DNA of 22,490 bases from Coptodactyla brooksi (lineage: Eukaryota > Arthropoda > Insecta > Coleoptera > Scarabaeidae): positions 1 through 22,490 of the forward strand of contig JAWQRM010000463.1 of the NCBI GenBank assembly GCA_033557675.1. Reading direction: 5' to 3'. The first letter of the stretch is position 1. Each line of letters opens with the position of its first letter. This document shows positions 1 through 8,744 of the stretch, in pieces. Below the pieces are notes generated by a model. The model was not told the origin of the DNA. It searched no databases and was given only the letters and a program-made list of their open reading frames with translations. The translations under genes and the position numbers were made by a program.

Positions 1-1383
1 GCTGACTATTGCAAGATGTTACACTGAGATGAACCCCCATAGAGAATCTAAAGAAACTTCTAAACAGTCTAAAGAAACTTCCACACATGAAATAAAATTG
101 TGTATTTCACGTACGTTGTGTTAGTATAAACCAAAAAAGGAAAGAATAAATTATAAGAAAAAACGTTTTAAGTCTATTTTATGTTATTTTCCGTTTTATG
201 GTATTTACGATATTTATATGATACTAATATGTATCTGTATTAGTATCATATTTTCGCAACCTTTTCACTTTTTACAAATTTTGAAAGTTGCGATTTGTGA
301 AAAATTCTGACGAGATGGGAAAAAATGAAGGTTATTTTTCGATTCAGCGTTAAAAAATACCTAAATACCTACAACCCAAATTTTGCAGACTTATGTAATT
401 TTGATGATTATCTACGCTGTCTGAAAATGATAATTGTACCTGTATAGGTTGATGTCCTATCAACATTTGAGCTAAATTTCTGTAATCCGTAATACGTGAG
501 TGGCAGCACACTGGCCTATTGAAAATAGTGTTTATAACTAAACCACGTGTCATATGCAGATAGCATGTTCTTTATTACAGTGCTGTTTTTGTATCGTAAA
601 GGCATTTCTCTCCTCTGTATCTTTATTATAAAGCCAACGTCCATTTCAAACTGATAAGTCTAAGACTTTGTCAAGTTACACACAGATAGTTTTGTTGTAA
701 TCTGTTGTAGTTATTGGCTTCATTTTCTAATTGCATTGTTATGTCACACATTTCATTGAAACGTCTTTAAGTCTCTCCTGTCTGCATTTTTGTACCCTCT
801 TTCTATTTCTGTACCTTTCTTGGTTTCAATAACTACTGCGGGAGTAGAATTGTTGAAACATGAGTTTTCTTGTTGTAAAATGAATCAGATAATTCAATAC
901 CATTGTATAAATTATTTTTCCTAAAAAATCTTTTGGCAAATTCAAGTTCGGTAGACGAAATATGATATTTATCATTAGCAATAGTAGTTTCTGTTTCAGT
1001 ATAAAGTAGATCAAATACTTAAAACAAAACCAACAAGGATAAAAAAGGGCAATAACATGGATATAATTGAAATGGTTTCATATCTTATATAGTTAATGTA
1101 CTAGGGGTATCCATAGATACAATATGATTTGTTGATAACAAACGAAATTTAATTTGATTTAATACATTTTTTTTCTATTCTTACTGTACTTACTTTGATT
1201 ACCCAACCTAAAACCAACGAGTTAGGTGAGAAAGTCAATAAATCAATCTTTCTTTAGGTGATTTAATTGGGTTTGTTATTTATTTGACTTTTATTGGGTT
1301 ACATAATTTCATAAGGAATAATATCTGTATACTCCCATACTGACAGTAACACTTTTTATGGATGCTAACCATTACTTCTTATG
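1..1383. other. AT-rich non-coding stretch
   Basis: I see no convincing gene here. Short frames such as the one at 350-553 on the minus strand have no recognisable domain and look like chance. The only structured item is the hairpin at 216-251. The stretch is probably intergenic or intronic. Confidence 0.6.
216..251. repeat. Perfect 14-bp inverted repeat (hairpin)
   Basis: The left arm ATATGATACTAATA (216-229) and right arm TATTAGTATCATAT (238-251) are perfect reverse complements, separated by the 8-nt loop TGTATCTG. There is no T-run or coding context to suggest a terminator. It may be a decayed small palindromic transposon or a chance AT-rich hairpin. Confidence 0.8.
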
Positions 1384-1524
1384 TCAATTGCAGTGTGAAA
1401 TCCATCTTTCATCACCAGTAACAATTTGTTGTTGAAAAGAATATCTGCCTAATCTGGACAAAAGGGCACTGCAGATTGTTACACGTTAAGACTTGTTTTC
1501 AACTGCAAGTTGATGGAGCACTCA
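1384..1524 (-). pseudogene. mariner transposase fragment (first catalytic Asp region)
   Basis: Read on the minus strand, one frame gives VLHQLAVENKS, a stop, RVTICSALLSRLGRYSFQQQ and then IVTGDERWISHCN. This matches the mariner order of a W-x-x-H-x-L motif, an R-x-x-I-C-x-x-L-L-x-R helix and the TGDE(K/R)WI block that carries the first Asp of the DDD/DDE triad (codon at 1411-1413). The tryptophan expected just before VLHQL is a stop codon (TGA, 1522-1524), a second stop lies inside the linker, and a third follows HCN. About 47 codons survive; a full mariner transposase has about 340. No terminal repeats were found nearby. It is a dead relic. Confidence 0.85.
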
Positions 1525-2290
1525 CATTATTTCTTTCTGTTTGCACTTTGTTTAGTTGCTTTAACTAGTGTTGTATGAATTATGGGCATTTATAGCATCA
1601 GTGGCATTGCTGCGCTTTAGAGACTCAAAAAGATTTTCGAAAGCTACTACATAGACAAGTTTTACTTATCTATTGTTCTTCATTTTTCTTGAGTTTTTTT
1701 TCCAACATTTAACAACAAGAGCATTAAATATCAACACATGTCACAGACACAAGAATACCTCTATTATGTGTGTATAGTTCTCCCAGTTTGTGATGAGTTT
1801 TATGACTTCGGCTACTGATAATAAAAAACCCTCATAAACAATCTTTTGCAGCCGCTATTAGGGGGCCCCACTTTACGTATGTATCACTTAATGTTAAGTG
1901 GGAAAGCCTAGTTTATACTTAGAAATAATAAACATTAGTAAGAACAATATCAACATAATTATAAAACAGAATGTGGTAAACTACTTGATCAACTTCATGT
2001 AGGCGTTTAGGCTCAGCACTTTCTTCTTACACAAAATAAGATTTCGCAAAGTTGATTCAAAAATTACAATTAGTACAAATTCATAAAAGTTAGTACTGTG
2101 TTGTTTACGTAGTACTAATGTTACTTTTTAGATGCGAAAATAAAATCAATCAAAATAACTTTTAAATTTAATTTCTTTGTTTTGTAATTCACTAACAACA
2201 AATGCTATAGCAATAAACAACTTAAAGATGTAGCCTATATACCAACATCCAATTCAATCCCATCTAACTTAACACCATTCTAAAACTTTT
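1525..2290. other. AT-rich non-coding stretch
   Basis: No gene is recognisable. The mariner relic may extend a little to about 1620, where a partial upstream reading (KCKQKEIM) is plausible but weak. Nothing else is supported. Confidence 0.5.
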
Positions 2291-2291
2291 C

Positions 2292-2319
2292 CCTGCATAC
2301 ACACACACACACATGCAGG
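2292..2319. repeat. (AC)7 microsatellite flanked by inverted 7-mers
   Basis: An (AC)7 run at 2299-2312 sits exactly between CCTGCAT (2292-2298) and its reverse complement ATGCAGG (2313-2319). The dinucleotide run therefore forms the loop of a short perfect hairpin. Confidence 0.85.
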
Positions 2320-2589
2320 CACAATAAAACTTATCTTCGAGAAAAGCGTCGTGATATCGTCGGAAATTTGAACGGAAAAATACCAAAAGCTCAACAGCAA
2401 AGAAAGGGCAAAGCTTAAAGCGTTAAACGACGAACAAACTTTTATCGTACCGAACAACTTCGAAGCAGAAAAAATAGGAAACGAAAAAGATAGATAAACT
2501 AAAGTTAGAAAAAAAAAATAAAAAAAAGTAAAAAAACAAAAAAGCTCCTGTAGTAGTACGAAAAAGTTGAGCATCGGCACCAAGTGAAA

Positions 2590-2960
2590 GCGAAACAACA
2601 GAATGTCGGGAATAAGTGAACAGCCGACGCTCACGTCCCGACTTCTCAATGAAAGCGAATTCTCGCGCTTAGGTAATGAGCTAGAGAAGGAAATGAGCGA
2701 GACGCCGCTAGGCGTCGCGGCGCCTTATTAAAGCCGGGCGTCGGGACGCAGACGCCGGGGACGCCTGATTGGTGATTAGTACGCCGGAGAGAGTGTTCCA
2801 TGGCCAACCCTGACCTACCCTCGCTACTCGCTCCACTCTCGCCTCTCAATTAATGAACTCGTGTCGTCGCCTACTTTTCGTAATTTGTGTCAGTAGCGGC
2901 CGTAGTACTACTACTGCTTGTAAAGTTGGTGCTCGCGTGAATTCGCGAAGTTAGCAAACT
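2590..2960. promoter_or_regulatory. CpG-rich island 1, possible promoter/first-exon region
   Basis: The patch is much richer in G+C and CpG than its flanks, with many GACGC/GCGTC words, for example the inverted pair GACGCC (2701-2706) and GGCGTC (2711-2716). It contains an inverted CCAAT box (CTGATTGGTG, near 2765-2774). In this AT-rich window such a patch is a reasonable place for a promoter and 5' exon. The orientation is uncertain. The minus-strand frame over 2646-2849 looks like a shadow. Confidence 0.4.
2603..2731 (+). CDS. Candidate first coding exon, unrecognised 42-residue frame
   Basis: ATG at 2603 has A at -3, a good animal initiation context, and opens 42 codons ending at TAA 2729-2731. 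The peptide begins MSGISEQPTLTSRLLNES and is polar and balanced, with no low complexity or membrane segment. A splice-donor-like TTAG|GTAATG lies at 2669-2678, so the real coding exon could end at 2672 and continue downstream. About 200 bases upstream are A- and purine-rich, like a 5' UTR. I do not recognise the protein. Against it, the frame is short and CpG-rich sequence often yields chance open frames. Confidence 0.3.
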   Translation: MSGISEQPTLTSRLLNESEFSRLGNELEKEMSETPLGVAAPY

Positions 2961-4040
2961 GAAGGTTGTGAATCTCATGCGGTTAACTCTAATGGGTTGT
3001 TTAATGAAAGGATTTGCATGAAATTAATATGAATATGGAACTAAATAAAAACAGTTGGCCTCTGCACACTTGTAATTTGATGTCATTATAAAAATAGTTA
3101 AATATCTGTCTAGATATAGAAGGTATGTTATAAAATAGATTATTACAAATCTACCTAGTTTAAAAACATTTTAAATGTAGGTGAAAATGTGTGCAATTTT
3201 AGGAAATACATATACAATAGTAAATATATCAAATAACTCAAAGAAAGGGCTCATTATACTATAAAACAATGTATTTTAAATTGTTTTATATTTGGAGCTA
3301 GCAGAGAAGTAAATTTAATCTTCAATTTAATTTAAAAAATACAGAATTTAGTTGAAATATCTACTTTTATATTCAAAATTGTATTTAACTTATTACTGTG
3401 TCACCTGCAATTCGAATTATGAAGTTATTATAATAAATGTTCAAAATAGATATTTAAAACCTACTATACAGTTCATATGTTGTAAGATAATTTGTATGTA
3501 AACTAAATTAATATATCACCATTTTATCAAATTGCTACTTTTTAATATATATAATCTAAATTTTGAAACACTTCCTTTACTTAAAAAAATAAAATAAAGG
3601 AAAATTTGAAATCTAAATAAAACGTTAAACGAGCAAGTCTAAAAATTATTAGAAATTATCATAATATTATCGTATAATTATTAAAAAGGAATGATTAAAT
3701 ATAAACAAAAAACAAAGTAAAAATAATAAAATAAAATAATAAAAATATTATTATTATTTTGTTAAAATATATTTTTTAAATTTATTACTTCAACAGGTTT
3801 ATTGTCCTAAATAAAAATAATAAACAATTAAATATTCCTTTCATAAATAAAAATATAATAAAAATAATTGAAGTAAATAAAAAAAACATAACTCTTAAAA
3901 ACATCCTCGTTTAATAATTTGTAAAATTTCAGAAATTTCCCAGAATGTCGATTAATAATTGTGAAAGGATTAAATAACCTATAAATAACTTTAAGTATTA
4001 AAAACAGCTAACATTAAGGTCATTATGGCAATATTTCTTT
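2961..4040. other. Very AT-rich non-coding stretch
   Basis: The sequence is dominated by AAT/ATA words, with stops in all frames and no recognisable transposon or exon. If 2603-2672 is a real first exon, this would be intron sequence. Confidence 0.6.
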
Positions 4041-4057
4041 ACTTGTTGTCGATGTGT

Positions 4058-4106
4058 TTCAGCTTTTCGCAATTTTCAAGAGCCTTGAAAATAGCAAAAA
4101 GCTGAA
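4058..4106. repeat. Hairpin of two facing Penelope-type tail motifs
   Basis: The left arm (4058-4080) and right arm (4084-4106) are 23 nt each and reverse-complementary at 21 positions, with a 3-nt loop. Each arm resembles the tail motif CTTGAAAATAGC...GCTGAA found at the 3' end of the Penelope-like copies in this window (4845-4879, 6086-6112). The hairpin therefore looks like two tails placed face to face, or a snapback derivative of the element's 3' end. Confidence 0.7.
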
Positions 4107-4831
4107 CGTAGCGATAACAAAAAAATTGTGATCGTCAATCACGGAACAGGAAATATTGAACCCATAACACACCAGGCGAAGTAAGGAAGAAAAGATATAA
4201 ACAAGGTTTTAAGGTCATTCTGCGTTGTTTTGTAAACCTTTCACGTTTGAAATCAATACATGAATTTATATTTTAAATGACCTCACAGGAGGCTTTATTG
4301 CCAGAAAATTGTTTTGTGGAATTGTAAGGTTCATATTCTAAATGAACTTAAATCTAAAGCACAACTATTAAGCATTTTCAAAGAAATTGCTTTATCATCA
4401 ATATGAACAGTTAATCGTGTTTTTCTACAAAGCGTTGCAAGATCAGAAATTTATCATTTGAACCCAACAAATCGAAGAGATTGCAAATTTAAATAATCTT
4501 TTTATAAATAATTATTGATTTATATCAGTATCTACTGTAATATACCATTGACAATAGTTTAAATAGTTTAAAAATCTAACAATAATAAACATCCTCCTTT
4601 AATAATCCGTAAATTATTTGATATTCTCTAGTAAACATTTAAAGATGTTTTTAAGGTAATTTTGATGTATTTTATAAATAAACTTATACAGTATCCACTG
4701 TAAGAACATTATTTTGTGAAACTATAAGGTACTATATAATCTTAATGAAGCTTTTTGTAGGATTGAATTTAATACACAAAACCGAAACGTTTCCAAATAA
4801 TTAATATCGTTTTAACATAATTCTAAAATTT
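4107..4831. other. AT-rich non-coding stretch
   Basis: No gene or recognisable transposon coding remnant was seen. Vague resemblances among ATCCTC(C/G)TTTAATAAT words (3903-3919 and 4590-4606) suggest very old repeat copies. Confidence 0.5.
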
Positions 4832-5060
4832 GTTTAATGTTATTAGTCGACATGTTTCAGCATTCCGCTATTTTCAAGATTGGTGTCGTTTGCGTTGTTG
4901 TATCTTATATAGGTGTTTGTTTTGTTTTTTATTGCAAGAGTTTTATAGGTTGGAATATAGAATGGGAATATTAAATGTTGACCTGAATATTAAATGTTGG
5001 GTTTTTTAGGGTTTATTTGGAATATTTCGAGTTTCTTGAAAATATTCATTTAATATTCAT
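4832..5060 (-). mobile_element. Penelope-like element 3' end, minus strand
   Basis: The reverse complement closely parallels the plus-strand copy at about 5935-6112. The shared blocks are CTCGAAATATTC, the AACATTCAGG-like block, CCATATTCCAACC(C/T)ATAAAA, the CACCTATA block, and finally GCTGAAACATGTCGACTAATAACA. It encodes only a degraded C-terminal scrap (LEIF...NP) followed by the 3' untranslated tail. Relative to the plus copy it keeps about 45 extra bases with TTGAAAATAGCGGAATGCTG, so neither copy derives directly from the other as it now stands. Confidence 0.7.
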
Positions 5061-5111
5061 CAAATATTTATGAAGCATCCACCGCATAACGAAAATCTTT
5101 AAAAAATAAAA

Positions 5112-5275
5112 CATATTGCATTCCGCACGGCACATAATTACACAACCAGCAATGGAAGAAAACAACTCAGTGAAACAATCCGGAATATACAAAATCAAGT
5201 GTGGCACATGTGATATGAAATATATCCAATAAACAGGCAGATATTTTAAGGACAGAAAACTTAAAAGAATTTATA
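5112..5275 (+). pseudogene. Penelope-like element fragment: RT end plus GIY-YIG start
   Basis: HIAFRTA at 5112-5132 resembles the conserved end of the PLE reverse transcriptase region. A frame change then leads to SGIYKIKCGTCDMKYIQ, a stop (5230-5232) and TGRYFKDR (5233-5256). G-I-Y and the following Y-I are the signature of the GIY-YIG endonuclease that PLEs use for target nicking, and the two cysteines of K-C-G-T-C fit the PLE variant. The expected G of YIGQT has been lost and the next codons read Q-stop. The coding match stops near 5275, where an AT-rich hairpin array begins. It is clearly inactive. Confidence 0.8.
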
Positions 5276-5278
5276 TTT

Positions 5279-5355
5279 ATATATAAGATCTCTCTTATAT
5301 AAATAATAAAGAAAAAGAAAAGTTTATATAAGAACACTCTTATATAAATAACAAA
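5279..5355. repeat. Two tandem 9-bp-arm hairpins
   Basis: Two copies of the plan TATATAAGA-NNNN-TCTTATATA lie in a row. The first has loop TCTC and the second loop ACAC. Each is followed by AATAA(T/C)AAA(G/C). The two units form a direct repeat of about 32 bp with roughly 11 bases between them. They interrupt the PLE-derived sequence right after the GIY-YIG fragment. Confidence 0.75.
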
Positions 5356-5372
5356 CTTAAAAGTCCAAGTCA

Positions 5373-5706
5373 TAAACAAAGGCTCGTCAAGCAAGCAAGA
5401 TACACCGAACCCACTACGATTAAAACGAAGCAAAAAAAACAAGTCAGAGGTAGATTTTCTATTTTCTGTAGTTGTACATCTAAGATGAAAAGAAATAATT
5501 TCAAAAGTGTTAATAAGTTAAGTAGTTAATTTACTTAAATTATATACAGGCTATTTCAATTATTACTTTTGTAATTATTATTTATTATTTTTGTAATTAT
5601 GTACTAAGTAATTTTTAAAAATATTTATTTTTAAATTTTAAACCTTATGGTATCAATTGCTGATAGCAACCAATTGAATAAAAGTGAATTAAGTTGTGGA
5701 AGTTAT
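5373..5706 (+). repeat. Direct repeat R1 (PLE-associated, pseudo-LTR-like)
   Basis: R1 starts TAAACAAAGGCTCGTCAAGC and is repeated at 6111-6403. Shared blocks include CGTCAAGCA(A/G)GCAAGATACA, CGAACCCACT, GACGAAGCAA (R2) versus AACGAAGCAA (R1), TTTTCTATTTTC, ATGAAAAGAAATAATTTC, TTAATTTACTTAAATTATAT and the end AGTGAATTAA(G/A)TTGT(G/A)GAAGTTAT. R1 is longer because of an AT-rich insertion in its second half. Penelope-like elements often carry such direct repeats, called pseudo-LTRs; that role is an inference here. Confidence 0.75.
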
Positions 5707-5861
5707 ATAAATTTTCAACGCTGCACAATATTGAAAAGTAATACCTAATTCACAATCATTTAAATACATTTAAAAATTATAACACTTTAGAATGACATAA
5801 AAATTCCGAAAAGTTTGCAAACATTTTAAACATTAAAAACAGTCGTTATGCAATCCATCTA

Positions 5862-6112
5862 CACAGGAATTCCCACCTACCTGGAAGTATAGAACAAAAT
5901 TTCCAGGTCATAAAGGTCCTAAGCAAAAGTAATAAAATGGAAAGTTTTGAGAACCTCGAAATATTCAAAGAAATCCTAAAAACCCCAGCACTTAACATTC
6001 AGGCCAACAACAACTCCCATCCCATATTCCAACCCATAAAAATCCTGCAATAAAAAAAGCAAAAAAAAACACCTATAGAGGACAAGCTGAAACATGTCGA
6101 CTAATAACAGTA
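5862..6112 (+). pseudogene. Penelope-like element C-terminus and 3' tail
   Basis: A plus-strand frame gives NSHLPGSIEQNFQVIKVLSK, then SNKMESFENLEIFKEILK, and stops at about 6054. This fits the end of PLE proteins downstream of GIY-YIG, where a (V/I)L-x(5-8)-K-M-x-x-(F/L)-E-x-LEI(F/Y)K block is usual. It is followed by an untranslated tail ending GCTGAAACATGTCGACTAAT. The start of this segment is not sharply defined. It lies between direct repeats R1 and R2, so the order is R1, PLE end, R2. The copy is truncated and has no upstream RT. Confidence 0.7.
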
Positions 6113-6403
6113 AACAAATGCTCGTCAAGCAGGCAAGATACATCGAACCCACTGCAATTAAGACGAAGCAAGGAAAAAGACAGTTAAACATAGTCATAAA
6201 ATGTCAGGAGTAGGTTTTCTATTTTCCGTAGTTCTACATCTAAAATGAAAAGAAATAATTTCGAAGGTACAAGTTAAAAGGTAAATGTACAAGTTGAATA
6301 GTTAATTTACTTAAATTATATTCAACTTATTTCAATTATTACTTTGTAAATTATTATTTACTAAGTGTGAAATAAAAAAAGTGAATTAAATTGTAGAAGT
6401 TAT
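6111..6403 (+). repeat. Direct repeat R2 (PLE-associated, pseudo-LTR-like)
   Basis: R2 is the second copy of the repeat at 5373-5706, displaced by 738 bases at its start. It begins immediately after the PLE tail ACATGTCGACTAATAACAG, so the junction between PLE tail and repeat is seen directly here. It lacks most of the AT-rich expansion in the second half of R1. Confidence 0.75.
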
Positions 6404-7229
6404 TGTAAGATATTGTGCAATTGTACAATTGCTGTACAACTGTATTCGTAAGTTTACATTACGAATCTAATAAACAAAAGCAGTTTCAAAAGAATAGTTT
6501 AACGTTATTCTAAGCTGTTTAACAAAAGTGAGGAATTCTTTATTTATTCTTTTTGTGGTTTTACAATCAAATTTGAACGAAAGCATTTAAGTAAGTAGAC
6601 TAAACTGATTATATCGTAGAGTAAACAGATGTTAAACGCTGAAAAATTTTAGTATCTTGAACATGTAATTAACGTAAATTCGAATAACGTAACAACTAAT
6701 GTAAATATTGTGAGTTTCATTTCCAAAGTCATTTGCTTGTTTATAACAATTCGCAAACAATATTCCATGATTTGAAGCATTTGATTTCTCACGTTTTAAA
6801 TATTTTGCTCTGTATTTTAAAATTAAAAATAGTTGATTAACTCCTTAATAGTATAATTCCTGAACCAACCGCAAATAAATTAAAACACTCAACAGGTTGG
6901 TCATTTAAGATCCTTTTCTGTTTGTAATTGAGCTAGTGGTGTAATAATAATAGTAATGGTAATCCTACCTGTCTTCTCCTTTGTTGCAGGACCAACTGGC
7001 CAGAACAGGAGTCTTCCTTCTTGCTTAAACCGGATTTTCCATAGCACTTTCGCCAGAACTAAAGGACAACATAAAACAACGGTATTAAAGGACAAAGACA
7101 ATGCAAAAAAAAAACGTTAAAATAAAAATTAATGCCAACCCGATTATTTTTATTGTTCAAAAAAATGGGCATTGTCAAAAGAATTCTTATTGAAAGCAAC
7201 TTCGGGAACGCAACAAGGATAAAACTGAG
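6404..7229. other. AT-rich non-coding stretch with weak exon-like signals
   Basis: There is no recognisable gene. Around 6963-6990 the plus strand has a good acceptor-like sequence (pyrimidine tract and TTGTTGCAG), while the minus strand reads a donor-like ACAG|GTAGGA over the same bases. Neither opens a frame with a recognisable product. A (TAA)n-like patch lies near 6940. Confidence 0.4.
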
Positions 7230-7850
7230 TTGGCGTCGTAAGGAAGCTTCAACGGAGGAAAGGATGGCAGGCGAATGCCTTCATATTCCGGCGACTCCTA
7301 AGATAGACGGTGGACGTCGCGACGCCCAGGTCAATCCACAACTTATTGCCAATATTTGCGTCCTTTTCCCCCTCATCGTTGTAGGGGTGGACGGAGATAG
7401 TGGGGGGTGGGAATTTGCCAAAACAAGAGTCGTCCCGCGCAAAACTCCCCCTCGACCAGTTCTGGCAACGTGGGGTGTTGCGCGCATGGCCAATATGGCG
7501 CTCGTAGACGCTCATTTAGGCCACTGTTTCTGTGCTGCTGTAGCGTAATTAGGGGGTACTTCTTTTAATTGGTTCAGTAGGCGATGGCGACGCCGGAAGA
7601 GAGCGTCGAGACGCCCGCGACGCGCGCGTTCTCCGATAGAATTCGCGTACAGAAGTCGAATTGAATGAGTAAAGTGTGTTTTTTGAGGTGGTAGGTAGCG
7701 GGCATGTTTGGCACGGGGGTGATTTTCGATGTGCTGCAACCCTCCCCCGATGTACGTTGTCCGGACACATCGATTTTATTTCCTATACCGGGGGAATAGT
7801 TCTAGGAAAATGGCGACTAGCGACGCACTGCATATTGTATGAGTGTCACG
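7230..7850. promoter_or_regulatory. CpG-rich island 2, possible promoter/5' exon region
   Basis: The segment is rich in G+C and CpG and sits between AT-rich flanks. It has GGCCAATATGGCGCTCG at about 7489-7505, which combines a CCAAT box with an ATGGCG core like that bound by YY1/Pho. Downstream are two small ATG frames with the same start ATGGCGAC: one at 7584 (MATPEESVETPATRAFSDR, 26 codons) and one at 7809 (MATSDALHIV, 10 codons). The 138-codon plus frame at 7132-7548 has no recognisable domain, and overlapping minus frames are equally long, so none is trusted as a gene. Confidence 0.4.
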
Positions 7851-8027
7851 GGTGATTTTCTATTTTATAACACTACTTGTATGATCAAGAATCCTACTAT
7901 TTGAAATAATGACTTACACCGACGTAGGTAGAGACAAAGGAAATTTAAAATTACATTTTCATCTTTTAACTGAGATAGAAAATTTCACGCAACTTTCAAT
8001 TTTATTTGTATTTAAGTAATGCTAATA

Positions 8028-8050
8028 CAGTAAAACCTGCTTAACCCGGA
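8028..8050. repeat. Possible pogo/Tigger-type terminal repeat
   Basis: CAGTAAAACCTGCTTAACCC, preceded by TA, has the form of pogo/Tigger terminal inverted repeats (CAGTA-x-x-ACC-x-C-x-CTTA). It also resembles the proven ends of the Tigger element at 17497 and 19384. No matching right end was found in the window, so it would be a solo end or a truncated copy. Confidence 0.35.
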
Positions 8051-8220
8051 TTCATGGGAGATCATGAATATTGTTCCGCCATAAATAGAATTCTAGCTTC
8101 TACAGCGACCTGCTTATAAAGGAAAGTACATCTTCATATAAAGGAATTATTGTATCTGTTTCACTACATAATTATTTATTTAAAATAGCTGTCTATTGTT
8201 TTTTGTGTTGTTTTTAGCCA

Positions 8221-8260
8221 TTCTCAACATCATAGTTGAGAAAGATAACTATGATGTTGA
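8221..8260. repeat. Hairpin with two mutually exclusive folds
   Basis: TCAACATCATAGTT (8224-8237) pairs perfectly with AACTATGATGTTGA (8247-8260) around a 9-nt loop. Alternatively TTCTCAAC (8221-8228) pairs perfectly with GTTGAGAA (8235-8242). Both folds use the same left arm, so only one can form at a time. There is no gene next to it to suggest regulation. Confidence 0.75.
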
Positions 8261-8601
8261 AAGAAATTGAAATGACATGGATCCATCTTGCATGTGTTAG
8301 TGAAATATAAATTGAATAAAACCTCTTTTTTGCGTAACTAAATGTATGTTAGTCAAAATATATCTTCCTCGTTTCGTCCCCACACAAGTTATCTACAAGA
8401 TTTTAAAAAACAAAATCATTTTTTTATCTTATTTAGAAACTTTTTGTCCTCCTGTAGTTTTTTCGTATCTCCTACCCTTATCGAGAAAAAAAATAAAAGA
8501 CTTTGTAAAAGACTAAATCTTTTATTTTTTAGGTTTTGACATCTGGCATTTCAAATCGTAGTGTCTTAAACCCTCACTATAATCTCGTTATAATGATAAT
8601 T

Positions 8602-8737
8602 TATACGAATTCTGAAATTGTTGTAATGCATATTATCTGTGGTCTTGCGAATGGAAATGCAAGAAAAGTCAGACGCTGTTCTAAATGAAATAGAAGACCA
8701 CCCAAAGACCAGCACTAGAAAATTTTCAGTATTCTGA
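8602..8737 (+). pseudogene. mariner/DUF4817 transposase N-terminus, internally deleted (plus copy)
   Basis: The plus strand reads YTNSEIVVMHIICGLANGNA and then RKVRR, almost the same as YTNSEMAEMHFIYGLANRNA in the minus copy next door. From 8675 a shifted frame reads AVLNEIEDHPKTSTRKFSVF and a stop; the minus copy has AVLNEIEYSETSIRKMSVL. About 60 residues between these blocks are missing. This is the DNA-binding helix-turn-helix part of a mariner-like transposase. It is a separate insertion that meets the minus copy tail to tail at about 8740. Confidence 0.8.
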
Positions 8738-8744
8738 AATTTGT

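Noticed and set aside
2269..2649. 126-codon minus-strand frame rich in Phe and Leu
   Set aside because: It is the reverse reading of an A-rich plus-strand tract and the AC microsatellite. The F/L richness comes from poly-T, with no domain or signal context.
6963..7118. Possible exon with strong plus-strand acceptor TTGTTGCAG
   Set aside because: The frames that follow are short, nothing matches a known protein, and the same bases read as a donor on the minus strand. No second splice site or frame supports an exon.
7132..7548. 138-codon plus-strand frame
   Set aside because: It has no recognisable domain, starts in AT-rich sequence and runs into a GC-rich island where several overlapping frames on both strands are equally open. 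Composition explains it.
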